From: an uncultured Polaribacter sp.
Lineage (GTDB): Bacteria; Bacteroidota; Bacteroidia; Flavobacteriales; Flavobacteriaceae
DNA length: 64,000 nt
Assembly (NCBI GenBank): GCA_943788865.1
Contig: CALSRX010000002.1
Span: 248,001-312,000, forward strand
Direction of reading: 5' to 3'
Shown here: positions 17,745-26,465 of the stretch, in pieces
Position numbering within the stretch: position 1 is the stretch's first letter
How the letters are laid out: each line of letters begins with the position of its first letter
Position numbers and translations under genes: made by a program
Notes under the pieces: generated by a model
Told to the model about the DNA's origin: nothing
The model's database searches: none
Seen by the model: only the letters and a program-made list of their open reading frames with translations

Positions 17745-18951
17745 TATTCGTTTCCGTTTACATACTCTTGTAAATAAGAGAAGCGCTCGGTTAATTTACC
17801 ATTTTCGGTCATTTTTGCTCTTGCTAAAACTCCATCATTATCATTGTTAAAAAAAGCAGGAATTACATTTTCTAAAAACAACTCTCCAAAACCTTCACTT
17901 GCGTCTTTTGGTAATTCGCATGGTAAATTATCAACCGCCATAACTACAATTGCGCTTTCATCTTTATAATCTACTTCAGATTCTGTTTGCGGATTATATC
18001 CATAAATTGGATCCGCAATTGTTGACGCTCTTAATGTTGACGCCACTGGACCATCAATATCACAAGAAATATCAGCAACCAATTTAATATTGAAGTCTTT
18101 AGATTTAGCATCTTCTCTAGTAAATAAGAAAGGAGAACCATCACCAAAAAAATGACCAGCTATAAAATAATCTGTAACGTTGGCAAAACGCATAAAGTTA
18201 GACTCATAATTTTCTGGATGCTTATAAAAATCTATATTACTTAAAACTTGTCCATCTTTACGGATGTTATAATCCAACACATCAGCCATACAATATACTG
18301 GCTCATTAAAAGCATCATTTAAATAAGATTCAACAGAAACTTTTTTGATCAACATTTTATCTAACATCTCTTTTGCTCCGTAGGCTACTTTCCCACTTCC
18401 AGTTAATAATATTTTAATGTTTGGTAAAGTAATTTTATTCAATTCAGAAATCAAACTTTTTTGATCTGATAATGTTTCTGCTTTTGGCAAATGAAACGTT
18501 TCATGTTTTAATCCGAAAGCTCTAAAACCGTTATAAGCTCCAACAATTCCTGCATAACGTCCAAAACCAATTAAACGAGCACCATTTTCCTTTACAATGG
18601 TTTCGTGATCAAAAAGCTCGATATTTTTCTCTAAAATAACGTTTAATAAATCTCTATTATATGGTTGTTTTTTAATTGTATGCGAAAAGAAAAAATACTT
18701 TTTATTCGGAATTAAAGCATCCATCGGAACTTCTTTTACGCCTAATAAAACATCACAATCAGAAATGTCATTTCGCCACTTCGAACCCTGCATTTTTATA
18801 TGCATCATCTGAAAAGACTCGAATATCAGAGACTTTCAACCTTTATCGTTGCATTAGGAAATTTTTTTTGAAACTCTTGTAGTTTTTCTGGTGAGAAAAC
18901 AACCCTTCTGTCTGGCGGGTTTTTTCGCTCTTTTATAATTCCAAACTTCAT
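17744..18951 (-). pseudogene. NAD(P)-dependent oxidoreductase (alanine/saccharopine dehydrogenase-like), two +1 frameshifts
   Basis: The ATG at 18951 begins MKFGIIKERKNPPDRRVVFS, the opening of the alanine dehydrogenase/saccharopine dehydrogenase-like family. At codon 40 an extra base (near 18831) leads to a stop; skipping it gives SDIRVFSDDAYKNAGFEV. A second extra base in an A3 run (18771-18773) must be skipped to reach NDISDCDVLLGVKEVP. The rest to 17744 is intact, with NIKILLTGSGKVAYGAKEML as the dinucleotide-binding motif and VADISCDIDGPVAST. Removing both bases gives 401 residues, the expected length. Without them only the downstream 354-residue frame remains. Substrate is unknown; lysine or amino-acid metabolism is a guess. 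Confidence 0.75.
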
Positions 18952-19033
18952 AATCTAATCTAAGTATTAATTTTGCTCGAAGATATTCCATTTTATAAAG
19001 CTATACAAACGCTATTTTTGTCATTTTTATTTA

Positions 19034-19041
19034 TAAATTTG
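19034..19041 (+). promoter_or_regulatory. -7 promoter element for tmRNA
   Basis: TAAATTTG matches TAnnTTTG and lies 46 bp before the mature 5' end, which leaves a short leader to be removed by processing. A second TAnnTTTG-like box (TATTTTTG) is at 19013-19020. Confidence 0.45.
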
Positions 19042-19086
19042 CCAACTATCCATTCAGATAGATTCTGAAACAAGTTCAGAATAAAT

Positions 19087-19480
19087 GGGGACGACTGGTT
19101 TTGACAGCGAGACGCGTTAACATGTAAGCATACCGAGGAATGAAATCAACACTCGTAAAACTTATTTCAACACTTTTAAACGGCGAAGATAACTACGCTT
19201 TAGCTGCATAATCCGAATTATAGTAGGATTTGCCTAGGCACACAAGGTGTGCAAGCTTTATGTCCACGAACAGCCTTGGTTTACGGCGTTTCACTTTTGG
19301 ACATCGTAAAAGTAGACATAGAAATTTTGGCACTTCGACAAAGTTTTGAAACTAAAGAAGATAAGCTTTTAGTGGATTGTTTTTAATCAGCTATTTGACG
19401 AAAATTAATTAAAAACTAAGTATGTAGAAAGCCTTTTGGCCGCTTGTTTGGACCCGGGTTCGATTCCCGGCGTCTCCACA
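19087..19480 (+). ncRNA. ssrA: Transfer-messenger RNA (tmRNA)
   Basis: The 5' end GGGGACGACTGG pairs with CGTCTCC near 19471-19477 to form the acceptor stem, and the 3' end has the T-arm sequence GGGTTCGATTCCC of a tRNA-like domain. A resume frame starting at GGC (19182) reads GEDNYALAA and stops at TAA 19209-19211, the expected Bacteroidota-type proteolysis tag ending in ALAA. The CCA tail is not fully encoded. tmRNA rescues stalled ribosomes together with SmpB, which is not in this window. A terminator follows at 19490. Confidence 0.95.
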
Positions 19481-19489
19481 AAAAATAAA

Positions 19490-19519
19490 AACCTTGTAAT
19501 TTTATTACAAGGTTTTTTA
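19490..19519 (+). terminator. tmRNA terminator
   Basis: AACCTTGTAAT (19490-19500) and ATTACAAGGTT (19504-19514) form an 11-bp stem with a TTT loop, followed by a T-run. Confidence 0.85.
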
Positions 19520-19585
19520 TTTCTACTATTATTGTAATTTAACCACCTATTACACGACAAACTATTGAACTTTAAAATCTATAAA

Positions 19586-20032
19586 ATGACTTGGAAAGAT
19601 GTTATTCATTTTGCTACAAAAGGAAATCCGACACCTGATAAAACTGTTTTAAAAACAGCTGCAGAATGGCAAGGGCTATTAACTCCCGAACAATATCAAA
19701 TTACACGTTTAAAAGGAACTGAACGTGCTTTTTCTGGCGAACATTGTTCTACTTATGAAACAGGAAAATATACTTGTACATGTTGTGATACCCAATTATT
19801 TGATTCTAGCATTCAATTTAATTCTGGAAGTGGCTGGCCAAGTTTTACAGAACCCATTAAAGAAAATGCCATAAAATATATTAAAGACGCAAGTCATGGA
19901 ATGATTCGTGTAGAAGTTTTGTGTAATACATGTGATGCACATTTAGGACATGTATTCCCTGACGGACCAGAACCAAGTGGATTGCGTTTTTGTGTAAATT
20001 CAATTTCAATACAATTAAAAAATGAAAAATAA
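19586..20032 (+). CDS. msrB: Peptide-methionine (R)-S-oxide reductase MsrB
   Basis: A 148-residue enzyme reducing the R form of methionine sulfoxide in proteins. Zinc-binding CxxC pairs are CTCC and CNTC; the SGSGWPSF motif and the catalytic Cys in GLRFCVNS near the C terminus are present. I use the ATG at 19586; an in-frame TTG at 19565 would add seven residues. There is no signal peptide, so it is cytoplasmic. The 3' end overlaps msrA by 11 bp, so the two are coupled and together cover both sulfoxide epimers. Confidence 0.95.
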   Translation: MTWKDVIHFATKGNPTPDKTVLKTAAEWQGLLTPEQYQITRLKGTERAFSGEHCSTYETGKYTCTCCDTQLFDSSIQFNSGSGWPSFTEPIKENAIKYIKDASHGMIRVEVLCNTCDAHLGHVFPDGPEPSGLRFCVNSISIQLKNEK

Positions 20033-20558
20033 TTTAGAAACCGCCATTGTTGGTGGAGGATGTTTTTGGTGCACAGAAGCAGTTTTTCAAGCTATAAAAG
20101 GTGTCGAAAAAGTAATTTCTGGTTATTCTGGAGGAACCGTTCCTGGTAAACCTACATACAGAGAAATATGTTCTGGTTTAACTGGTCATGCAGAAGTTAT
20201 TCAAATTACTTTTGATTCTAATGTCATTTCTTTTGAAGATATTATTTTGGTTTTTATGACAACGCATGATCCTACAACACTAAATCAACAAGGAGCCGAT
20301 AGAGGAACTCAATATAGATCTGTGATTTTTTATAAAGATGAAAATCAAAAGAAGAATTCAGAAAAGGTCATTGAACAATTAGCGAATGCTTTTGATAATA
20401 AAATAATAACAGAAATTAGTCCGTTAACAATCTTTTATGAAGCTGAAAAAGAACATCAAGATTTTTACAAAGAAAATTCAGAACAACCTTATTGTAATTA
20501 TGTAATTACTCCAAAATTGAGTAAACTCAGAAAACTACATGCTGATAAACTAAAATAA
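20022..20558 (+). CDS. msrA: Peptide-methionine (S)-S-oxide reductase MsrA
   Basis: A 178-residue enzyme reducing the S epimer of methionine sulfoxide. The active-site motif is GGGCFWCTEAVFQ at about residues 11-23, with YSGG, GHAEVIQ, FFMTTHDPT-like FMTTHDPTTLNQQGADRG and the C-terminal EKEHQDFY segment, all in family order. The start ATG lies inside the last codons of msrB. Transcription is likely to end at the hairpin at 20664-20687. Confidence 0.96.
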   Translation: MKNNLETAIVGGGCFWCTEAVFQAIKGVEKVISGYSGGTVPGKPTYREICSGLTGHAEVIQITFDSNVISFEDIILVFMTTHDPTTLNQQGADRGTQYRSVIFYKDENQKKNSEKVIEQLANAFDNKIITEISPLTIFYEAEKEHQDFYKENSEQPYCNYVITPKLSKLRKLHADKLK

Positions 20559-20663
20559 ATCCCAAAATTGTGTTAAAATAAATAACTGACTGTAAGGATT
20601 TTATAAAAATTACGTTTAAATATATGATAAGAGTTTCTTATCATTCTTTTTCATAGCAATTTT

Positions 20664-20694
20664 CCCGTTTCATTTATTTGAAACGGGTTTTTTT
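20664..20694 (+). terminator. Terminator of msrB-msrA
   Basis: CCCGTTTCA (20664-20672) pairs with TGAAACGGG (20679-20687), followed by a T7 run. It borders the convergent glycosyltransferase gene. Confidence 0.85.
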
Positions 20695-21430
20695 ATGCTT
20701 TCTTGAAAAGGTATTTTAACAATGCGATTTTAAAAAATAAAATCCACAATAGCTTTGAAGAAGCTTTAGTTTTAAACCGAATCTCTTCTTTATATAAAGA
20801 CCAATTATAATTTTTAGAAATTCCTTTTGAACTACAAAGAGCAATAATTTCAGGAATCATTTTCGCCTTCTTTTTATTTTTAAACAACTGTAAATTAAAT
20901 TCGTAATCTGCCAATACTTTATAATCTGTATTAAACTGATTCTTTAAAAACAAACCTCTTTTATAAAATGTTGCTTGATGGTGAATGGTGTTTTTAATCC
21001 ATATTTTTCTTGACCAACTTGAAGAAAAAATACCATTATTCTTTTTTAGTTGTCGTGAATCTGATTCAGTAAATTGATATTGAATTTTTCCACTTACAAT
21101 ATCAAAACTTGGATGTAATTCTTTTGCAACTTCCTCTAAAACGTTCTTGTCTTTAAGTACATCATCCCCTCCTAAAAAATACAACCATTTTCCTTTTGAC
21201 AAAGAAATTCCTTTATTCATTGCATCATAAATCCCTTTATCTTTTTCAGAAACAACATGAAACGGGTTTTGCAATTCCTGTAAGTATTCTTTAGTCCCAT
21301 CAGCAGAATCTCCGTCAACAATCCAAACATCAAAATCTTTAAATATTTGTTGTTGAATACTGGCAACACAATCTTTTAATTGACTAAGATTGTTGTAGGT
21401 TGGAATTATTATGGAAATAGTTGTTTCGAT
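20693..21430 (-). CDS. Glycosyltransferase family 2, start codon unclear
   Basis: A GT-A fold inverting glycosyltransferase of about 245 residues. The frame opens with ETTISIIIPTYNNLSQLKD, the family signature for nucleotide-sugar binding, then VWIVDGDSADGTKEYL (DxD region), VVSEKDKGIYDAMNKG and WLYFLGGDDVL. The expected start is five bases after the stop of the upstream gene, but the codon there is ATC (21430-21428) where ATG would give METTISIIIPTYN. No ATG, GTG or TTG occurs in frame before the PTYN motif; the first TTG, at 21274, would delete the N-terminal third and the donor site. A single-base change or sequence error at the start is likely. Confidence 0.78.
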   Translation of the reverse strand: METTISIIIPTYNNLSQLKDCVASIQQQIFKDFDVWIVDGDSADGTKEYLQELQNPFHVVSEKDKGIYDAMNKGISLSKGKWLYFLGGDDVLKDKNVLEEVAKELHPSFDIVSGKIQYQFTESDSRQLKKNNGIFSSSWSRKIWIKNTIHHQATFYKRGLFLKNQFNTDYKVLADYEFNLQLFKNKKKAKMIPEIIALCSSKGISKNYNWSLYKEEIRFKTKASSKLLWILFFKIALLKYLFKKA

Positions 21431-21435
21431 ATCGT

Positions 21436-22539
21436 TTAATAAAAATAATTATCTAATAATTGTTGTTCGTTTTCCCAACAAAACCCTTTTTTGATTTTTT
21501 GTTGATTCAGTTTTATTTGATAATACAAAGCTTCATTATCAACTAATTCTTGAATTTTTTCAGCAATCGTTTCCGGAGCATAATCTTCTACAACCACTCC
21601 AACTTTATAGGTTTCAACAACCTTTTTTATTTCTGGTAAACTGCCGCAAATTATTGGCAATCCTGAATGTATATAATCAAACAATTTATTCGGTAATGAA
21701 TATTCAAAACTCAATCCTAACGGTTCTTCTAAAACCATTCCGATTGTTGCCAACTTTGTGTAATTCGGTAATTCTTCTTGCGGAATTCTTCCTAAAAAAT
21801 GAACTCGGTTTTCTAACATCTCATCTTTTACAAATTGGCGTAATTCATTTTCTACTTTTCCATAACCAATAATTACTAAATCTATATCCTTTAAAAAATG
21901 CAACGCTTCTATCATTGGTTTTATTCCTCTTCCAGGATTTAAAACACCTTGATATAAAACAGTTTTATTGTCAGTTGGAAATTTTGCTTCAACCTTAATA
22001 ATTTCTCTTTTTAAAAGAGGCACATTTCTAACAACACCAAAATTAGCATTGTGTTTTCTGTTATAGAAATCTGCAATTGACTGACTTACAGTATATGATT
22101 TTTTGATTTTCGGTAGAAAAAATCGTTCTAAAAGATGCCAAAAACATTTTACAAGATTTCTCCCTTGTAATTCTGGCCCTTCTGAAAATAATTCGTGACT
22201 ATCATAGATCAATTCGGTTTTTTTAAACTTACTTGCTACAAAACAAGCTGGCAAAGTATCTAAATCATTGGCTAAAATATAATCGCATTTGTAAAACAAT
22301 AATTTGAAAAACAATCGGAAATTATATTCAGTATAAAATAAAAAGTTATAATTGAAGAAATGCTTTTTACGTTTGATCGTGTACTTTCTTTTTACCGAAA
22401 AGGTTGTTGGTAAGATGCGTCCGTAAACCAAAACGTCAAAACCTTTACTGAACAGATAATTAGAAACTTTGTGAACTCGCTGATCTGTAGAAATATCATT
22501 TGTTACCGCTACAAAAATTTTCTTTTTTGAGTTCAACAT
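21436..22539 (-). CDS. Glycosyltransferase family 4
   Basis: A 367-residue GT-B glycosyltransferase. It begins KKKIFVAVTNDISTDQRVHKVSNYL, typical of this GT4 group, and carries DLDTLPACFVAS, IYDSHELFSEGPEL and the donor-domain segments NKTVLYQGVLNPGRGI, FLGRIPQEELPNYT and SFEYSLPNKLFDYIHSGLPIIC. It is in the same orientation as the GT2 gene and ftsE, which lies nine bases upstream, so all three may be one transcript. The product glycan is unknown. Confidence 0.88.
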   Translation of the reverse strand: MLNSKKKIFVAVTNDISTDQRVHKVSNYLFSKGFDVLVYGRILPTTFSVKRKYTIKRKKHFFNYNFLFYTEYNFRLFFKLLFYKCDYILANDLDTLPACFVASKFKKTELIYDSHELFSEGPELQGRNLVKCFWHLLERFFLPKIKKSYTVSQSIADFYNRKHNANFGVVRNVPLLKREIIKVEAKFPTDNKTVLYQGVLNPGRGIKPMIEALHFLKDIDLVIIGYGKVENELRQFVKDEMLENRVHFLGRIPQEELPNYTKLATIGMVLEEPLGLSFEYSLPNKLFDYIHSGLPIICGSLPEIKKVVETYKVGVVVEDYAPETIAEKIQELVDNEALYYQIKLNQQKIKKGFCWENEQQLLDNYFY

Positions 22540-22548
22540 AGCGTTGGG

Positions 22549-23235
22549 TTAAATAGTTGCTTGTTGTACAACTTCAAACAATTCTCCGCCTTCACATTTA
22601 ATTGTTTTTTGTTTGAATTTTACAATCAGCGCATAATCATGCGTTGCCATTAAAATTGATTTTCCGCTCTGATGAATTCCATTTAACAACTCCATTACTT
22701 CTAAAGAGGTTTTTGGATCTAAATTACCAGTTGGCTCATCTGCTAAAATTAAATCTGGATCGTTTAATAAAGCTCTTGCAATTGCAACTCTTTGTTGTTC
22801 TCCACCAGAAAGTTCGAAAGGTTTTTTGTAATATTTGGTTTTCATATCAACCTTTTCTAATACTTCATTTATTTTAAAAGTCATTTTCTCTTTGTCTTTC
22901 CAGCCTGTTGCCTTTAAGACAAATAATAAATTATCAAAAACAGTTCTGTCATTTAATAGTTTAAAGTCTTGAAACACAATTCCTATTTTTCTACGTAAAA
23001 ACGGAATGTCTTTTTCTTTCAATTTATTTAAATCAAAATCTACGATGGTTCCTTTTCCGCGATTTAAATTTAAATCGCCATATAAAGTTTTCATCAAACT
23101 ACTTTTACCGCTTCCTGTTTTTCCAATTAAATAGAAAAACTCTCCTTTTTCAATTTTTAAATTGACTTTAGAAAGCACCAAATTATCTCTTTGGTAAATA
23201 TCTGCGTCTTCTAAATGTAAAATTGCATCAGCCAT
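22549..23235 (-). CDS. ftsE: ABC transporter ATPase, FtsE-type
   Basis: A 228-residue ABC ATPase. Walker A is [10 protein letters not shown] near residue 38, the Q-loop is in VFQDFKLL, the signature is [15 protein letters not shown] near 142, Walker B is [12 protein letters not shown], and the switch His is in MATHDYALI. The FDFNLN-type fold and size match FtsE, which pairs with the membrane protein FtsX to control peptidoglycan hydrolases at division. No FtsX gene is next to it; the neighbours are glycosyltransferases and, divergently, a TPR protein. FtsE is therefore the best match but a related small ABC ATPase is possible. Confidence 0.82.
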   Translation of the reverse strand: MADAILHLEDADIYQRDNLVLSKVNLKIEKGEFFYLIGKTGSGKSSLMKTLYGDLNLNRGKGTIVDFDLNKLKEKDIPFLRRKIGIVFQDFKLLNDRTVFDNLLFVLKATGWKDKEKMTFKINEVLEKVDMKTKYYKKPFELSGGEQQRVAIARALLNDPDLILADEPTGNLDPKTSLEVMELLNGIHQSGKSILMATHDYALIVKFKQKTIKCEGGELFEVVQQATI

Positions 23236-23313
23236 AAAAAAGTAGTTTCTACAAACTTATCATTTTCTTGTGAGTTTAAAGAAATATTAAGAGAATTAAT
23301 CTATAACAATTTT

Positions 23314-23321
23314 TATCTTTG
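23314..23321 (+). promoter_or_regulatory. Possible -7 promoter element for the TPR gene
   Basis: TATCTTTG matches TAnnTTTG but lies 98 bp before the ATG and has no clear -33 partner, so it is tentative. Confidence 0.3.
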
Positions 23322-23419
23322 ATTTTTAAACTAAAGTTGATTTTTTCTGATTGTTTATCAAACAAAAATAAAAAAACTGCGTTATAGTTTTCAAATAGCA
23401 AAAAAACCCTTTAAGAAAA

Positions 23420-26400
23420 ATGAACATTCGCTTTTTTAAGAAAATCGCTTTTTTAGCTTTCATCACATTCAGTTCTGTAGCAGCTTTTGCTCAACAAACA
23501 GAAATAAACACAAACAATTTAACTACTTATAATAGCGGTCTTGAATTATACAATAGCAAAGCATATGCAGCAGCTCAAAAGATATTTAAAGAAGTTGCAT
23601 TAACAAGTGAGAACACTACTACTTTAAAATCTGATTCTGAATACTATACAGCTTTGTGTGCTATAAAATTAAATCAGGCAGAAGCCGACAAAATGGTGTT
23701 AGATTTTGTAGAAAACAATCCGAATAGCAATAAAAAAGAGAACGCTTTTTTAAATGTTGGAAACTACTATTTTGCAAATAAGAAAGCCGCAAATGCATTG
23801 AAGTGGTACACTAAAGTTAATCCTAAGGTTTTATCCATTGAGAATCAGCAGGAGTTAAATTTTAAAATGGGTTATGCCTTATTGGTTACCGGCTATTTAA
23901 AATTAGCAAAGAATAAGTTTTACCCTTTAATTAACAATCCTCGTTATGGAAATGATGCCAGATACTATTATGGATTTATAGCCTACAAACAAGAAGACTA
24001 TAAAACTGCAGAAATTCATTTAACTGAAATTGCAAAACAAGCTTCCTATACAAGTGAAGCAACTTATTATTTATTAGACATCAGTTTTAAAGATGGTCGT
24101 TTTGAAAAGTGTATAGAAATTGGAGAAAAATTATTAGAAGACCCAAAACAAAAAGAAGTTTCTGATATTTCTAAAATTGTAGGCGAAAGCTATTTTAACT
24201 TAAAAAAATACAAAGAGGCATTGCCTTATTTAAAAGCTTACAAAGGAAAACGCAGCAAATGGAACAACACAGATTATTATCAATTAGGATATGCTTATTA
24301 TAAGCAAAACGATTTTGAAAATGCTGTAAAAAACTTCAACAAAATAATAGGAGAGAAAAACTCTATTTCTCAAAATGCTTATTACCATTTAGCTGAATGT
24401 TACTTGTATTTAGAAAAAAAACCTGAGGCACTTAATGCTTTTAAAAGCGCAAGTGAAATGAATTTTGATAAAAAAATTAAAGAGGATGCTTTTTTAAATT
24501 ATGCTAAATTAAGTTACGAACAAGGAAATCCTTACAAAAGTGTTGCAGACGTATTGCAAGATTTTTTAACTGCATATCCTAGATCTGCATCCTATAATGA
24601 GATCAATCAATTGGTTGTTACATCTTTTTTATACCAACAAGATTATCAAGGTGCTTTAGATTATTTGGCTAAAAAAAGAAGCGCTACAAATATTCAGTTA
24701 ACAAATGAAGTGTCTTATTATAGAGGTGTTCAGTTGTTTAATCTTAAAAAATTACAGGAAGCATATCCTTATTTTGAGGAAGCAACAGACGCATCAGATA
24801 CTAATATTAAAGTTTCTGCTTTGTATTGGAAAGCTGAAACAGATTTTCAATTGTCTAATTTTCAAAAATCTTTAGACGGATTTACAGCCTTTAAAAGAAC
24901 TTCAGGAGCTTCACAAATTGAAGTTTACAACAACATAGATTACAATATTGCTTATAGTTATTTTAAACTAAAAGAATACACAAAAGCGGCAAATGCATTT
25001 TCTAATTTCATTAGTAAAACAACTAAAGAGAATGCCTTGTTTGATGATGCAAATATTCGTTTAGCTGATTGTTATTTTGTTACAAAAAAATATGCAAATG
25101 CTATTTTAGCGTACGATAAAGTAATTAATAATTCTGGTGTTGGTTCTGATTATGCAGTATATCAAAAAGCAATCAGTTTTGGCTTTTTAGGAGACAATTC
25201 GAAAAAAATTAGCAATCTAAACGATCTTGTAACTGATTATGAATTTACCAATTTACAAGATGATGCCTTGTTTCAACTAGCAAACACATACGTTGCTATA
25301 AAAAACAATGCAAAAGCACATGAAACGTATAATATGTTGCTAACTAAACATACTAAAAGCTCTTATGTTCCGAAAGTATTATTACGTCAAGGATTGGTAT
25401 ATTATAAAGAGAATGACTATGCACAAGCTTTGCAAAAATTTAAAAAAATTGTAAGTGGATATCCAAATTCTAACGAAGCAAAGCAAGCCGTTACAAATGC
25501 CAGAAATGTATATGTTGATTTAGGGCAAGTTGATCTATATGCGGCTTGGGTAAAAAACATTTCTTTTGTAAATGTTACCGATGCAGATTTAGACAATACC
25601 ACGTATGAATCTGCAGAAAATAAGTTTTTAGAAAACAACTCAGAAAAAGCTATTGAAGGTTTTACTAAATATATTGCAGCTTTCCCTAACGGATTGCATG
25701 CTTTAAAAGCCAACTTTTATTTGGCGCAATCTTTATCAAAAACAAATCAACAAGAAAAAGCCACACAATATTACACCTATGTGGTTGAACAAAATCAAAG
25801 TGAGTTTAGCGAAGAGTCTTTAAATAAATTAGCTCAGATTTATTTAGAAAAACAAGATTGGAAGAGTGCCACACCACTGTTAATTCGTTTAGAGCAGGAG
25901 GCTAACTACAAACAAAATATCTTATTTGCACAAAGCAATTTAATGAAAAGTTATTATGAGGCAAATCAATTTAATGAAGCGGTTACCTATGCTGAAAAAG
26001 TGTTACAAAAAGATAAATTAGAAGAAAATGTAGAGTTTGATGCAAAGACAATTATTGCACGATCTGCTTTTAAAACAAACGACTTAAAAAAAGCTGAAGA
26101 ATTTTATAAGGAAATAGAAAACAATGCAAGTGGTGAGTTAAAAGCAGAAGCTTTATACTACAATGCTTTCTTTACATATCAGAACAAAAAGTATACTGCC
26201 TCTAATAAAGTAGTACAAACCTTAATTGCAGATTATTCTACCTATAAATATTGGGGCGTAAAAAGTTATATCATCATGGCAAAAAACTATTATGCCTTAA
26301 AAGACGCTTACCAAGCAACCTATATTTTAGAAAATATCATCAAAAATTTTACACAATTTGAAGATGTTATTGCAGAAGCACAAAAAGAGCTTTCTATCAT

Positions 26401-26452
26401 AAAAACGAACGAAGCAAAAACAAACGAATCTGTTACCCCTAACAACAATTAA
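23420..26452 (+). CDS. Large tetratricopeptide-repeat protein, exported
   Basis: A 1010-residue protein with a signal peptide (MNIRFFKKIAFLAFITFSSVAAFA). The rest is an array of degenerate 34-residue TPR helix pairs, for example YYQLGYAYYKQNDFENAVKNF near residue 290 and ALYYNAFFTYQNKKYTAS near 915. Charged and Asn-rich, it should be periplasmic. It is followed after 13 bp by a gene for an outer-membrane barrel, so they likely work together, perhaps in envelope biogenesis. Its precise role is not known; similar TPR-barrel pairs are common in Flavobacteriia. Confidence 0.85.
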   Translation: MNIRFFKKIAFLAFITFSSVAAFAQQTEINTNNLTTYNSGLELYNSKAYAAAQKIFKEVALTSENTTTLKSDSEYYTALCAIKLNQAEADKMVLDFVENNPNSNKKENAFLNVGNYYFANKKAANALKWYTKVNPKVLSIENQQELNFKMGYALLVTGYLKLAKNKFYPLINNPRYGNDARYYYGFIAYKQEDYKTAEIHLTEIAKQASYTSEATYYLLDISFKDGRFEKCIEIGEKLLEDPKQKEVSDISKIVGESYFNLKKYKEALPYLKAYKGKRSKWNNTDYYQLGYAYYKQNDFENAVKNFNKIIGEKNSISQNAYYHLAECYLYLEKKPEALNAFKSASEMNFDKKIKEDAFLNYAKLSYEQGNPYKSVADVLQDFLTAYPRSASYNEINQLVVTSFLYQQDYQGALDYLAKKRSATNIQLTNEVSYYRGVQLFNLKKLQEAYPYFEEATDASDTNIKVSALYWKAETDFQLSNFQKSLDGFTAFKRTSGASQIEVYNNIDYNIAYSYFKLKEYTKAANAFSNFISKTTKENALFDDANIRLADCYFVTKKYANAILAYDKVINNSGVGSDYAVYQKAISFGFLGDNSKKISNLNDLVTDYEFTNLQDDALFQLANTYVAIKNNAKAHETYNMLLTKHTKSSYVPKVLLRQGLVYYKENDYAQALQKFKKIVSGYPNSNEAKQAVTNARNVYVDLGQVDLYAAWVKNISFVNVTDADLDNTTYESAENKFLENNSEKAIEGFTKYIAAFPNGLHALKANFYLAQSLSKTNQQEKATQYYTYVVEQNQSEFSEESLNKLAQIYLEKQDWKSATPLLIRLEQEANYKQNILFAQSNLMKSYYEANQFNEAVTYAEKVLQKDKLEENVEFDAKTIIARSAFKTNDLKKAEEFYKEIENNASGELKAEALYYNAFFTYQNKKYTASNKVVQTLIADYSTYKYWGVKSYIIMAKNYYALKDAYQATYILENIIKNFTQFEDVIAEAQKELSIIKTNEAKTNESVTPNNN

Positions 26453-26465
26453 AGAGATTAGAACA

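Noticed and set aside
17744..18808. A 354-residue oxidoreductase starting MMHIKMQGSKW as the natural protein
   Set aside because: The true N terminus is recognisable further upstream in other frames, and the MMHIKMQGSKW residues do not fit the family.
20693..21274. A 193-residue glycosyltransferase starting at TTG 21274
   Set aside because: This start removes the PTYN donor-binding segment, which is present in frame just upstream.
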